In this document: positions 49,541-59,033 of the stretch, piece by piece
Numbering within the stretch: the first letter of the stretch is position 1
How the letters are laid out: each line of letters begins with the position of its first letter
Origin: Haemophilus haemolyticus
GTDB lineage: Bacteria; Pseudomonadota; Gammaproteobacteria; Enterobacterales; Pasteurellaceae
Assembly: GCF_003493605.1 (NCBI RefSeq)
Contig: NZ_QQKA01000004.1
Span: 62,001 to 126,000, forward strand
Length of the DNA: 64,000 nt
Direction of reading: 5' to 3'
The notes under the pieces: generated by a model
Told to the model about the DNA's origin: nothing
The model's input: only the letters and a program-made list of their open reading frames with translations
Databases searched by the model: none
Made by a program: the position numbers and the translations under genes

Positions 49541-50236
49541 ATGCTAAAAAAAATCTTCCTCTTTTTAACCGCACTTCCTTTTTTTGCCCAAGCAAATGTC
49601 GTGATTACTGGTACACGCATTATTTATCCTGCTGAACAAAAAAATATTTCCATTCAATTAAGTAATGTAGGCGATTCTCCCGCATTGGTGCAATCGTGGT
49701 TAGATAAAGGCGATATTAATAGCAGTCCTAATTCAACTAAAGTGCCTTTTGTCATTGCGCCGCCCATTGTTCGAGTAGAAAGCAATTCTGGGCAATCTTT
49801 ACGCGTAAACTTTACTGGCACCGAAGCCTTACCCCAAGATCGAGAATCAATTTTTTACTTTAATTTATTAGATATTCCCCCTAAACCAAAAGCGGAATCA
49901 TTAGCGATCAACCCTAATTATTTACAATTAGCCATCCGTTCACGCTTAAAATTTTTTTATCGTCCAACAGGATTAGCAATATCTATTAATGATGCTTATC
50001 AAAAAGTGAATTTTTCAACAGATGGTTCTTCTTTGCGAGTGGATAATCCAACGCCTTATTTTATTACCTACGATCAAATTAAAATCAATGGAAAATCAGT
50101 GAAAAATGTAGATATGGTTGCGCCTTATTCACAACAAACCTATCCATTTAAAGGCGCACACGCGAATGAAACAGTTCAGTGGACTGTCGTAAATGATTAT
50201 GGCGGCGATCAAAAAGGCGAATCAATTTTACATTAA
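49541..50236 (+). CDS. Periplasmic fimbrial chaperone of the second pilus
   Basis: A 231-residue PapD-family chaperone with a signal peptide ending AQA (about residue 19). NVVITGTRIIYPAEQKN carries the conserved arginine, and IRSRLKFFYRP the lysine. It parallels HifB (3528-4253) almost throughout, including NLLDIPPKP and VVNDYGGDQ. ATG 49541 is used; an upstream TTG at 49529 adds four unlikely residues. An uptake signal sits at about 49,571. Confidence 0.94.
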   Translation: MLKKIFLFLTALPFFAQANVVITGTRIIYPAEQKNISIQLSNVGDSPALVQSWLDKGDINSSPNSTKVPFVIAPPIVRVESNSGQSLRVNFTGTEALPQDRESIFYFNLLDIPPKPKAESLAINPNYLQLAIRSRLKFFYRPTGLAISINDAYQKVNFSTDGSSLRVDNPTPYFITYDQIKINGKSVKNVDMVAPYSQQTYPFKGAHANETVQWTVVNDYGGDQKGESILH

Positions 50237-50306
50237 TTCAATCGCTAAAAATTAAGTAAAATTTTACCGCACTTTTTTTCTAATTAATCAGATAAGAAAA
50301 TTAATA

Positions 50307-52802
50307 ATGCTACAAAAATATCAATTACATCCAATTTATTGCGGGCTAGCTTTATGTTTTAGCCTGTCATTTTATGTTCACGCAGATGATGAATTTGATG
50401 CAGGCTTTTTACGACAAAGTGAAAATGCACCTGTGGTGGATATTCGCCGTTTTAATGAAAAAAATGCGGTTCTAGCAGGTCATTATCCCGCAGAAATTTT
50501 TGTCAATAATATCAACAAAGGGCATTTACAACTGCGTTTTGATGATACTGAAAACGGTATTTCGCTTTGTTTAACCCCTGAATTAGCCGAAATCTTAGAT
50601 TTACAACCGAAAGCTTTTTTGCAATCGCCGTCTAATGCAATATGTGTGCCTGTAAATACAGCAATTTCACAAGTAAAAACAGAATTTGATACAGGGCTTT
50701 TACGCCTTAACGTGGAAATTCCTCAGGCTCTTACCATGCAACGTCCACGCGGTTATATTTCTCCAAGTCGTTGGCAAGATGGCGAACCTGCCGTCTTCTT
50801 AAATTACAATGCCAACCACTATCGCTATAACAATGGGAATAATACCTTAGCGCAATCTTATCTTGGTATTCGTGCTGGAGCCAACATAGGCAGTTGGGCA
50901 TTACGACATTCTGGCTCTAAAAGTTGGCAAAAGTCAGTAGATCAAAACCAAAATAGTCACTATGAAAGTACAGAAACCTATTTACAAAAAGATTTTGCCG
51001 CTATTAGAGGGCTTGTAACATTAGGCGATTTCTATACATCTGGCGAATTAATGGAGGGGATGTCTTTACGTGGATTAAAAGTGGCTTCAGATGATCGAAT
51101 GCTCCCCTCCTCAATGCGTGGTTACGCGCCTATTGTTCAAGGTGTCGCAAATAGTAATGCCAACGTGACAATTCGTCAAAATGGTTCAATTATTTATCAA
51201 ACTTCTGTTCCTGCAGGTGCTTTTACAATTACGGATCTTTATCCAAGTGGCTATAGTGGCGATTTAGTCGTTGAAATTACAGAATCAAATGGGCAAATAC
51301 GCACATTCACAGTGCCATTTGCTAATATTGCACCTTTGATCAGAATGGGACAATTTCGTTATCAAACTGCTTACGGTCGTTATCGTTATGGTTCTGAAAT
51401 ATATCCAGATAATGTATTACAAAGTACATTGCAATATGGTTTACTAAACAATTTCACGATTAATAGCGGAATAACATTACATAAAAATTATCGTGCAGAA
51501 TTGCTAGGCGCAAGTCTAAATACGCCAATTGGCGCATTTTCTGCAGATGCCACCTTTGCACAAAGCATCTTTGATGAAACGAGAGAAAAGAAAAACGGTT
51601 ATAGCCTTCACGCAAGTTATAGCGTAAATGTACTTTCGACTAAAACAAATGTGACTTTAGCTGCTTATCGCTATTATTCAAAAGATTTCTATACATTGAG
51701 AGATGTCATTTGGGCGAAAAATAATGACTATAATCTTGCCAATGAATCCTTGGGAAATATGCTATTTTCTCGTCCTAAGAATCAATATCAACTTTCAATT
51801 AATCAAAATCTTGGCGAAAAATGGGGTGTGCTTTATTTAATTGGTTCAACTTATAGTTACTGGGGAAAAAGCGGGGTACGTAATGAATACCAACTTTCTT
51901 ACAGCAATAATTGGAAACGATTAAATTATCAAATTGGTTTTTCACAATCAGTTGATCAAGAAAGAAAAACGCGCGATAACAGTTTGTATTTAAGCTTCTC
52001 TATTCCATTGGGCGAACAATATGTATCTTCAACATTTACACATAATCGCCGTTATAACAATGCGCAAAGTAGCGTAAGCGGTTCAACAGGTCAATATAAT
52101 CAATTTAATTACGCATTATCCGCTGCTAGCAATAATCAAAATAATCGTTCTGTTTCTGCGAATGTAGGCTACCGAGCCGATGTTGGTGATTATCAATTCT
52201 CTGTGGGACAAGATAATCAACACAATCGTCAAATCTCAATGACAGCCTCTGGTTCTGTTGTTGCACACCCTTATGGTGTGACGTTAGGGCAAACAGTAGG
52301 AGATAATTTTGCCATTATTCACGCCAAGGGCGCACAAGGTGCGTTAGTTACTGCAACAGGTATGGGTCAAACTTTAGATTATTTCGGTAATGCTATTGTG
52401 CCTTACACCTCCCCTTATTCTATTAACTATATTGGTATTGATCCGACCCATTTACCAATAAATATAGAGTTTGATTCAACAGAACAACAAATCGTGCCAC
52501 GCGCCAATAGCATCAATCTAGTCAATTTTGATACGCAAAAAACGACGATGGTGCTATTTAATGTAGCAACGCCAAAAGGCGTTATTCTACCAATGGCAAC
52601 AGAAGCTAAAGATGATAAAGGAAATCTCGTAGGCTATGTTGGGCAAGGTGGCGTTCTTTTTGCGAATAATTTAACGAAAGCAAAAGGCACACTTGTTGTT
52701 TCTTGGGGATTAGGGAAAAACGAGCAATGTTATTTTGATTATCAAGTCAATTTAGATAATGAATCAGAAACAATGCAAATTTATGATGTGAAATGTAAAT
52801 AA
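50307..52802 (+). CDS. Outer-membrane usher of the second pilus
   Basis: An 831-residue fimbrial usher, full length. Signal peptide 1-26 (cut after VHA), N-terminal domain DDEFDAGFLRQ, barrel entry QRPRGYISPSRW, and C-terminal cysteine pair (NEQC and DVKC at the end). It matches HifC along its whole length, indicating descent from a common operon. Ushers select subunits, so divergence in the N-terminal domain should reflect the different pilins. An uptake signal (about 50,265) lies in front. The ribosome site is weak. Confidence 0.95.
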   Translation: MLQKYQLHPIYCGLALCFSLSFYVHADDEFDAGFLRQSENAPVVDIRRFNEKNAVLAGHYPAEIFVNNINKGHLQLRFDDTENGISLCLTPELAEILDLQPKAFLQSPSNAICVPVNTAISQVKTEFDTGLLRLNVEIPQALTMQRPRGYISPSRWQDGEPAVFLNYNANHYRYNNGNNTLAQSYLGIRAGANIGSWALRHSGSKSWQKSVDQNQNSHYESTETYLQKDFAAIRGLVTLGDFYTSGELMEGMSLRGLKVASDDRMLPSSMRGYAPIVQGVANSNANVTIRQNGSIIYQTSVPAGAFTITDLYPSGYSGDLVVEITESNGQIRTFTVPFANIAPLIRMGQFRYQTAYGRYRYGSEIYPDNVLQSTLQYGLLNNFTINSGITLHKNYRAELLGASLNTPIGAFSADATFAQSIFDETREKKNGYSLHASYSVNVLSTKTNVTLAAYRYYSKDFYTLRDVIWAKNNDYNLANESLGNMLFSRPKNQYQLSINQNLGEKWGVLYLIGSTYSYWGKSGVRNEYQLSYSNNWKRLNYQIGFSQSVDQERKTRDNSLYLSFSIPLGEQYVSSTFTHNRRYNNAQSSVSGSTGQYNQFNYALSAASNNQNNRSVSANVGYRADVGDYQFSVGQDNQHNRQISMTASGSVVAHPYGVTLGQTVGDNFAIIHAKGAQGALVTATGMGQTLDYFGNAIVPYTSPYSINYIGIDPTHLPINIEFDSTEQQIVPRANSINLVNFDTQKTTMVLFNVATPKGVILPMATEAKDDKGNLVGYVGQGGVLFANNLTKAKGTLVVSWGLGKNEQCYFDYQVNLDNESETMQIYDVKCK

Positions 52803-52816
52803 AAGTTGAGAATCAT

Positions 52817-53941
52817 ATGTGGAAAAAAATAATATTTCTAACAGGCTTATGTTGCTACACTTTACCCTCGCTATCATTTGAACGTCGTACTAATGGCGAT
52901 GGTTATCACTACAGAGGCGATAGTATGGAATATGATATAGTCGCGCCCTTTGAATTAGGCGTAAAAACGGCAGATGGCACCATTCCTTTATATTCACGCC
53001 ATTACTCCGCAGACGACTTACCGCGTAAATTTGATAATTTCGGTAATGCATTTTTTGTAAACGATGCCGAAAAATATAAGTTTGTTCGTGGTCATAACAA
53101 TGGAGATAATTTTTGTACAGAACTTTATGCAAGATCTATTTTACCTGTTATTGGCTCCATAGATAACCAACCTATTTATGATATAGGGAATGAATATATT
53201 GGGATTCTAGTCTATGCTGGCGATACCAATAGCCCCGTAGCTGTTAATAGTAGTTCTTGGCAAAAAGTGTTTAATGGATGGTGCACAACATCAAGTCAAG
53301 GAGCTTCAGCTAGAGTGTTTCCTGTTCTTCTAAAACAACCTCCTACAGGGGAATATACCATTCCTCGTACAAAAATTGGCGAAATTGAACCTCGTCGCCG
53401 TTCCGATAGCAAATATGGCGAATATACAGGAAATAAAATTACAGAAATTTATCTTAACACATTCAGATTTAAGGTTATTCCCCACACTTGTGTTTTAACC
53501 ACGCCAAAGGACATTACGCTCAAATTGCCAACTATTTCTCAGCGTAGTATCGCAACTCAAGGAGATGAAGTTTATGGCGGTAAATTCGAAATTGGTTTAC
53601 GTTGTGATAATTCATCGCGAAGTGGTTTATGGGGTGGGATTCGTGTTTATAGCACATTAACCGATAAATCAAATGAAAGTAATCGGAGTGATATTTTAAG
53701 TTTAACAGCGGATTCAAGCGCAAAAGGTATCGGAATTAAACTCTATAATAATTGGAATACGCCCGCTTTAAAATATGGGCCTGAAAGTTCCGAAAAAGGC
53801 ACAGAAAATCAATGGGAGTTTTCATCTGGTGTTCAAAATAATCCTTCTGTCTTATTCCGAGCTTATTATGTCAATACAAATGGAAATGTGAAGCCCGGAA
53901 CAGTGAAAGCAATTGCCACTTATACATTCTCCTATCAATAA
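52817..53941 (+). CDS. Two-domain tip adhesin of the second pilus
   Basis: A 374-residue protein with signal peptide 1-21. The N-terminal ~200 residues (ERRTNGDGYHYRGD onward, with cysteines in NFCTELYAR and NGWCTTSSQ) are unlike a pilin and probably bind receptor. The C-terminal ~155 residues are a pilin domain starting KVIPHTCVLTTPKDITLKLP, with a second cysteine in LRCDNSS and a terminal ATYTFSYQ. This lectin-plus-pilin plan is that of FimH/HifE tip adhesins. It is the last gene, 14 bases after the usher. No separate HifD-like minor subunit is present, so this operon has four genes, not five. The ligand is unknown. Confidence 0.88.
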   Translation: MWKKIIFLTGLCCYTLPSLSFERRTNGDGYHYRGDSMEYDIVAPFELGVKTADGTIPLYSRHYSADDLPRKFDNFGNAFFVNDAEKYKFVRGHNNGDNFCTELYARSILPVIGSIDNQPIYDIGNEYIGILVYAGDTNSPVAVNSSSWQKVFNGWCTTSSQGASARVFPVLLKQPPTGEYTIPRTKIGEIEPRRRSDSKYGEYTGNKITEIYLNTFRFKVIPHTCVLTTPKDITLKLPTISQRSIATQGDEVYGGKFEIGLRCDNSSRSGLWGGIRVYSTLTDKSNESNRSDILSLTADSSAKGIGIKLYNNWNTPALKYGPESSEKGTENQWEFSSGVQNNPSVLFRAYYVNTNGNVKPGTVKAIATYTFSYQ

Positions 53942-53976
53942 AGTGCGGTCAAATTTTCAGGACTTTTAGATAAAAC

Positions 53977-54008
53977 AAAACCCCGAATGACTTCGGGGTT
54001 TTGTTTTT
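53977..54008. terminator. Bidirectional terminator between the fimbrial operon and grcA
   Basis: AACCCCGAA (53979-53987) pairs with TTCGGGGTT (53992-54000) over TGAC, with A run before and TTGTTTTT after. An uptake signal at 53941-53949 precedes it. Confidence 0.9.
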
Positions 54009-54022
54009 CATTCAAACTGAAA

Positions 54023-54406
54023 TTATAGGCTTTCAGTGAAAGTACGAGTAATAACGTCGCGTTGTTGTTCTGGAGTTAAAGAGTTGAAACGTACTGCGTA
54101 ACCAGAAACACGGATAGTTAATTGTGGATATTTATCTGGATTGTTTACCGCATCTTCTAAAGTTTCACGACGTAATACGTTTACGTTTAAGTGTTGGCCA
54201 CCTTCAACTTTAACAGTTGGCGCTACGTTTACTGGTAATTCACGGTATTCGATTTGACCTAATTCGCTAACTGCAACAACTTGGTCTTCAGCGAATTCGC
54301 CTTTTGCACATAAGCAACGCGCTTCATTTTTTTCGCTGTCTAATAACCAGAATGAATTAAGCAAATTGTCATTTGCCGCTTGAGTAATTTGAATACCTTT
54401 AATCAT
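54023..54406 (-). CDS. grcA: Autonomous glycyl radical cofactor GrcA
   Basis: A 127-residue protein that replaces the damaged C-terminus of pyruvate formate-lyase. The C-terminal [17 protein letters not shown] contains the glycine that becomes the radical, as in PflB itself; the N-terminal half is specific to GrcA (YfiD). A near-consensus FNR site lies upstream, as expected for an anaerobically induced gene. In Rd it is next to lepA; here the fimbrial operon lies between them. Confidence 0.96.
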   Translation of the reverse strand: MIKGIQITQAANDNLLNSFWLLDSEKNEARCLCAKGEFAEDQVVAVSELGQIEYRELPVNVAPTVKVEGGQHLNVNVLRRETLEDAVNNPDKYPQLTIRVSGYAVRFNSLTPEQQRDVITRTFTESL

Positions 54407-54537
54407 AATAGCCTCCTAATTGGCATTGGAATAATCATAAAAACTGTACAAATTTTATCAAATAATTTGAAGATTTCAAATTATTTTGGATTTTTTTGAT
54501 AAAGAACAGGTTATCTTTTTAGGATAATTTTACAAAC

Positions 54538-54551
54538 TTGATCTAAATTAA
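54538..54551 (-). promoter_or_regulatory. FNR site upstream of grcA
   Basis: TTGAT-CTAA-ATTAA differs from the FNR consensus TTGAT-N4-ATCAA at one position. It lies about 130 bases before the grcA ATG, and equally about 125 bases before ung on the other strand; grcA is the expected target. Confidence 0.65.
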
Positions 54552-54673
54552 ACTTTACCTATTTATATAGCGATTCACCTAAAATAATTTAACATTAATT
54601 TAACCTTTAAACTTTTTATTGCCTTAATCTTTTTGTTTATAATAAGAACAAACTTATTAATAGGATCAAAATA

Positions 54674-55333
54674 ATGAAAACCTGGACAGATGTTATCGGA
54701 AAAGAAAAAGAACAACCTTACTTTCAACACGCACTACAACAGGTTCATCTTGCAAGAACAAGCGGGAAAACAATTTATCCCCCACAAGAAGATGTATTTA
54801 ACGCATTCAAATATACGGCTTTTGAAGATGTAAAAGTAGTAATTTTAGGTCAGGATCCTTATCATGGACCAAATCAAGCTCATGGATTGGCTTTTTCAGT
54901 AAAACCTGAAGTCGCAATTCCCCCTTCACTATTAAATATGTATAAAGAACTCACACAAGATATTTCTGGATTCCAAATGCCATCTCATGGTTATTTAGTC
55001 AAATGGGCAGAACAAGGGGTATTGCTGCTCAACACAGTGCTTACCGTAGAACGTGGTATGGCACATTCACATGCTAATTTAGGTTGGGAAACGTTTACTG
55101 ATCGTGTAATTGCAGCACTTAATGAACATCGTGAAAAACTGGTGTTTTTACTTTGGGGCAGCCATGCACAAAAAAAAGGCCAAATTATTAACCGCACTCG
55201 TCACCTTGTTTTAACGGCTCCACATCCTTCCCCACTTTCAGCTCATCGAGGTTTCTTTGGCTGTCACCATTTTTCCAAAACAAATTCATATTTGGAAAGC
55301 CACGGAATAAAACCGATAGATTGGCAAATCTAA
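54674..55333 (+). CDS. ung: Uracil-DNA glycosylase
   Basis: A 219-residue family 1 UDG that removes uracil from DNA in base excision repair. Motif A GQDPYHGP has the catalytic aspartate at D61, and the C-terminal [11 protein letters not shown] carries the catalytic histidine and minor-groove loop. [14 protein letters not shown] at the N-terminus is family-typical. It converges on miaB with a paired-uptake-signal terminator between. Confidence 0.97.
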   Translation: MKTWTDVIGKEKEQPYFQHALQQVHLARTSGKTIYPPQEDVFNAFKYTAFEDVKVVILGQDPYHGPNQAHGLAFSVKPEVAIPPSLLNMYKELTQDISGFQMPSHGYLVKWAEQGVLLLNTVLTVERGMAHSHANLGWETFTDRVIAALNEHREKLVFLLWGSHAQKKGQIINRTRHLVLTAPHPSPLSAHRGFFGCHHFSKTNSYLESHGIKPIDWQI

Positions 55334-55351
55334 ACCATATACCCTAAAAAA

Positions 55352-55386
55352 ATAACCGCACTTTAATTTCTCAAAGTGCGGTTAAA
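55352..55386. terminator. Bidirectional terminator of paired uptake signals (ung/miaB)
   Basis: AACCGCACTTT (55354-55364) pairs with AAAGTGCGGTT (55373-55383), both full uptake signals, between convergent stops. Confidence 0.87.
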
Positions 55387-55402
55387 TATTTCAAGATTTC
55401 AA

Positions 55403-56827
55403 TTAACCGTGGTAACGCCCTACGCCTAATTCATCTTCTTTACGTGTGCGATTCATCACTTCTTGTGGAGATTGCGCAATACGTAATCCCATTTCATCTT
55501 CAGTACGCACTACTTCACCACGTAGAGAATTAGTATAAACATCAGTGATTTTCACATCCACAAATTTACCAATCATTTCCGGAGAACCTTGGAAATTGAC
55601 AATACGATTCGTTTCAGTACGTCCCGTTAATTCCATTATATCTTTCTTCGATGGCCCTTCAACTAACACGCGTTGTTCTGTGCCAAGCATGCGACGGCTA
55701 AACTGTGCAGCTTGTTGATTAATACGCTCTTGTAATACATAAAGGCGCTGTTTCTTTTCATCTTCCGTGACATCATCTGGCATATCTGCAGCTGGCGTAC
55801 CTGGTCGGGCTGAGTACACAAAACTGAAACTCATATCAAAGTTCACTTGTGCAATCAAATTCATAGTTTGCTCAAAATCTTCTGCAGTTTCACCAGGGAA
55901 ACCAACAATAAAGTCTGAGCTGATTTGAATATCAGGGCGCACAGCACGAAGCTTACGAATAATAGATTTATATTCTAATGCTGTATGACCACGTTTCATC
56001 ATCGTTAATACACGGTCAGAACCTGCTTGGACTGGAAGATGCAAGAAACTCACCAATTCAGGCGTATCACGATATACGTCAATAATATCATCCGTAAATT
56101 CTATTGGATGACTGGTTGTAAAACGTAAACGGTCAATACCATCGATAGAGGCCACGAGACGAAGCAACTCAGCAAAGCTACAAATTTGACCATCATGTGT
56201 CGGACCGCGATAAGCATTCACGTTTTGACCAAGCAAATTAACCTCACGCACACCTTGATCCGCAAGCTGCGCAATTTCAAATAAGATATCATCCACAGGA
56301 CGGCTGACTTCTTCACCTCGTGTATAAGGTACAACACAGAAAGTACAGTATTTATTACAGCCTTCCATAATCGAAACAAATGCCGTTGGACCTTCTGCAC
56401 GAGGTTCAGGTAAGCGGTCAAATTTCTCAATTTCAGGGAAACTTACATCTACAACAGAACTCTTACCACCACGAATTTGGTTAATCATTTCAGGTAGGCG
56501 GTGCAAAGTTTGTGGACCAAAAATAATATCTACATAAGGCGCACGATGGCGGATATGTTCACCTTCTTGAGAAGCTACACAGCCGCCCACACCAATCACT
56601 AAATTTGGATTATTTTTCTTTAATTCTTTCCAACGACCAAGTTGGTGGAACACTTTTTCTTGTGCTTTTTCACGAATAGAACAGGTATTCAATAATAATA
56701 CGTCTGCTTCTTCAGGAATTTCGGTAAGTTCTAATCCATGAGTACTTAATAAAAGATCGGCCATTTTAGATGAATCGTATTCATTCATCTGGCAGCCCCA
56801 AGTTTTAATATGTAATTTTTGAGTCAT
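55403..56827 (-). CDS. miaB: tRNA-2-methylthio-N6-dimethylallyladenosine synthase MiaB
   Basis: A 474-residue radical-SAM methylthiotransferase that adds sulfur and a methyl group to i6A37 in tRNAs. It has the N-terminal cluster cysteines ([26 protein letters not shown]), the radical-SAM [15 protein letters not shown] motif mid-protein and a C-terminal TRAM domain. It stands alone between ung and lipA. In Rd the citrate lyase genes, as I recall, follow it on this side; here 168 bases and a terminator separate it from lipA. Confidence 0.97.
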   Translation of the reverse strand: MTQKLHIKTWGCQMNEYDSSKMADLLLSTHGLELTEIPEEADVLLLNTCSIREKAQEKVFHQLGRWKELKKNNPNLVIGVGGCVASQEGEHIRHRAPYVDIIFGPQTLHRLPEMINQIRGGKSSVVDVSFPEIEKFDRLPEPRAEGPTAFVSIMEGCNKYCTFCVVPYTRGEEVSRPVDDILFEIAQLADQGVREVNLLGQNVNAYRGPTHDGQICSFAELLRLVASIDGIDRLRFTTSHPIEFTDDIIDVYRDTPELVSFLHLPVQAGSDRVLTMMKRGHTALEYKSIIRKLRAVRPDIQISSDFIVGFPGETAEDFEQTMNLIAQVNFDMSFSFVYSARPGTPAADMPDDVTEDEKKQRLYVLQERINQQAAQFSRRMLGTEQRVLVEGPSKKDIMELTGRTETNRIVNFQGSPEMIGKFVDVKITDVYTNSLRGEVVRTEDEMGLRIAQSPQEVMNRTRKEDELGVGRYHG

Positions 56828-56938
56828 TTTCTACAATATCGTCAGGTGTTATAAATAATTAGTCGAATAAAGCGGTCGGCTATTTTACAGACTTGCAATA
56901 ATTCTGGCTAGTAAATATTCGGTGAAAAAATATCAAAA

Positions 56939-56980
56939 ATAAACCGCACTTTCATGACAAGCAAAAAGTGCGGTTTAATT
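56939..56980 (-). terminator. Terminator of the lipA operon (paired uptake signals)
   Basis: AAACCGCACTTT (56941-56952) pairs with AAAGTGCGGTTT (56965-56976). On the minus strand it is followed by ATTTTTG and lies 20 bases past the lipA stop. This is the gap where a citrate lyase cluster would be expected from Rd gene order. Confidence 0.83.
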
Positions 56981-56995
56981 CAGAGCTGTTTTAAA

Positions 56996-57958
56996 TTATT
57001 TCACCAATCCGCCACTAGCTTGTAAATCAGCGTGATAAGAAGAACGAACAAATGGTCCACAAGCCGCATGTTCAAAGCCCATTTCATTGGCTTTATCACG
57101 GAATTCATCAAATTCAGCTGGCGGCACATAACGGGCAACAGGCAAATGATGGCGGCTAGGTTGAAGATATTGCCCCAACGTGAGCATAGTCACACCGTTA
57201 TCACGTAAATCTTGCATCACTTGCAAAATTTCCTCATTAGTTTCGCCTAGCCCTACCATTAAACCAGATTTGGTTGGGATATTTGGGAACATTTCTTTGA
57301 ATTCACGCAATAATTTAAGTGACCATTCATAATCCGCACCCGGACGAATTTCTTTATATAAGCGCGGTACGTTTTCTAAATTATGGTTAAAGACATCTGG
57401 CGGATTATCTTTTAATTTTTCTAAAGCCTGTGTAACACGACCACGAAAATCTGGCACTAAAATTTCAATCTTGATGTTAGGGTTAAGTTCACGCACAGCT
57501 TTTACACATTCAGAAAAATGACCCGCACCACGATCAGGTAAATCATCACGATCCACCGATGTAATCACCACATATTTAAGTTTCATATCTTGAATTGTTT
57601 CTGCCAATTTTTGTGGCTCTTCAGGATCAGGCGGTAATGGTTTACCGTGAGCCACATCACAGAATGGACAACGGCGGGTACAAATTGCACCTAAAATCAT
57701 AAAAGTTGCAGTTCCATGATTAAAGCATTCGTGTAAATTTGGACAAGATGCTTCCTCACAAACAGAATGTAGCCCGTGACGACGCATTCCATTTTTAATG
57801 CTTTCAATTTTAGCTGAACTTGCTGGAAGTTTAATTTTCATCCATTCTGGTTTTTTTAATAATTCTTGATTAGGATCGATATTTTTTACGGGAATAATTG
57901 AGGTTTTTGCCGCATCGCGATATTTTACACCGCGTTCCATTTTGAAAGGCGTAGACAT
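56996..57958 (-). CDS. lipA: Lipoyl synthase
   Basis: A 320-residue radical-SAM enzyme that inserts two sulfurs into octanoyl groups on lipoyl domains. The auxiliary cluster motif [12 protein letters not shown] (near 62-73) and radical motif [10 protein letters not shown] are intact, and the late RSSYHADLQ provides the serine ligand of the auxiliary cluster. It follows lipB, which supplies its substrate, with a terminator-like hairpin in the 53-base gap. Confidence 0.97.
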   Translation of the reverse strand: MSTPFKMERGVKYRDAAKTSIIPVKNIDPNQELLKKPEWMKIKLPASSAKIESIKNGMRRHGLHSVCEEASCPNLHECFNHGTATFMILGAICTRRCPFCDVAHGKPLPPDPEEPQKLAETIQDMKLKYVVITSVDRDDLPDRGAGHFSECVKAVRELNPNIKIEILVPDFRGRVTQALEKLKDNPPDVFNHNLENVPRLYKEIRPGADYEWSLKLLREFKEMFPNIPTKSGLMVGLGETNEEILQVMQDLRDNGVTMLTLGQYLQPSRHHLPVARYVPPAEFDEFRDKANEMGFEHAACGPFVRSSYHADLQASGGLVK

Positions 57959-57975
57959 AGTATTTTCCTAAATAA

Positions 57976-57996
57976 AAATGCCCAAATTGGGCATTT
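57976..57996 (-). terminator. Hairpin between lipB and lipA
   Basis: TGCCC (57979-57983) pairs with GGGCA (57989-57993), extended by AAA/TTT. On the minus strand it is followed by TTTTTATTT. It should reduce readthrough from lipB into lipA. Confidence 0.7.
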
Positions 57997-58011
57997 AGTT
58001 TTTATAAAATG

Positions 58012-58650
58012 TTATAAAGTTGTTATATTATAGCCTAAAAGATCGGCGAAGTGTTTAATTAATTTTGCTGAAACATTATCGCAATCAGCTTCATCTTGAT
58101 TAACAAAATCCGCTAACTGACACATTTCAAGCCCTGCATAACCACAAGGATTAATATAATGGAAAGGATTAAGATCCATATTAATATTCAATGCTAACCC
58201 GTGAAAAGAGCAACCACGACGAATACGTAATCCAAGAGAACAAATCTTTTTTCCATCCACATAAACACCTGGCGCATCAGGCTTTGGATAGCTTTCAATG
58301 CCATATTCAGCCAAAGTTTTAACCACCGTTTGTTCAAGTGCGGTAACTAATTGACGTACATTTAAGTTTTTATGGCGTTTAATGTCAATAAGCACATACA
58401 TCACTTGCTGACCGGGTGCGTGATAAGTAATTTGCCCACCACGATCCGATTGTACCACAGGGATTTCACTACGTTGTAAAAGATGCTCTGGTTTACCAGC
58501 TTGCCCTTGGGTAAATACAGGGGGATGTTGCACTAACCAAATTTCGTCTTGCGTTTCTGCGGTGCGACTATCTGTAAAATTCTGCATTTTGTGCCAAATT
58601 TCTTGATAATCTTGCAATCCTAACTGACGAACGATAAGGGAATTAGTCAT
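58012..58650 (-). CDS. lipB: Octanoyl-ACP:protein octanoyltransferase
   Basis: A 212-residue enzyme that moves octanoate from acyl carrier protein to lipoyl domains. The [13 protein letters not shown] block and the active-site cysteine in [14 protein letters not shown] are present, with the substrate lysine in [15 protein letters not shown]. It directly follows ybeD (one base) and precedes lipA. Confidence 0.96.
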   Translation of the reverse strand: MTNSLIVRQLGLQDYQEIWHKMQNFTDSRTAETQDEIWLVQHPPVFTQGQAGKPEHLLQRSEIPVVQSDRGGQITYHAPGQQVMYVLIDIKRHKNLNVRQLVTALEQTVVKTLAEYGIESYPKPDAPGVYVDGKKICSLGLRIRRGCSFHGLALNINMDLNPFHYINPCGYAGLEMCQLADFVNQDEADCDNVSAKLIKHFADLLGYNITTL

Positions 58651-58651
58651 A

Positions 58652-58930
58652 CTAAATAACCATTTTCACGCCTTCAACTTTAGCCAGTTCTTTATAAAGT
58701 GTTTCTACCTGCTCAAAGTTTTCAGCAATAATATCAATTGATACCGAATTATAAGTGCCTTTACTACTCCGTTTTTCCTTAGGAATATGATCGCCTTTAA
58801 TATATTTTTGAACGACTTGAATTAGATCTTGCGCTAACCCCTCACGATTAATTCCAGCAACTTTAAATGTCATTTTTGCTGGAAATTCCATTAATTCTTT
58901 AAGTTTTGCGTAATCATTTTCTGTTGTCAT
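58652..58930 (-). CDS. ybeD: Small regulatory-domain protein YbeD (DUF493)
   Basis: A 92-residue protein with an ACT-like fold, found between dacA and lipB in many gammaproteobacteria; its function is not established. The start [24 protein letters not shown] is family-typical, and ATG 58930 gives the usual length. The frame runs on to 59041, but that part covers an uptake signal and the dacA end and is not protein-like. Confidence 0.93.
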   Translation of the reverse strand: MTTENDYAKLKELMEFPAKMTFKVAGINREGLAQDLIQVVQKYIKGDHIPKEKRSSKGTYNSVSIDIIAENFEQVETLYKELAKVEGVKMVI

Positions 58931-59033
58931 ATTATTTCCCCATAATAAAAATGATGTGTGAATAGTGGAGTACCCACACATTACGAATGCCTCAATTAAA
59001 AATGAAAAAAGTGCGGTAAGTTTCTGGCATATT

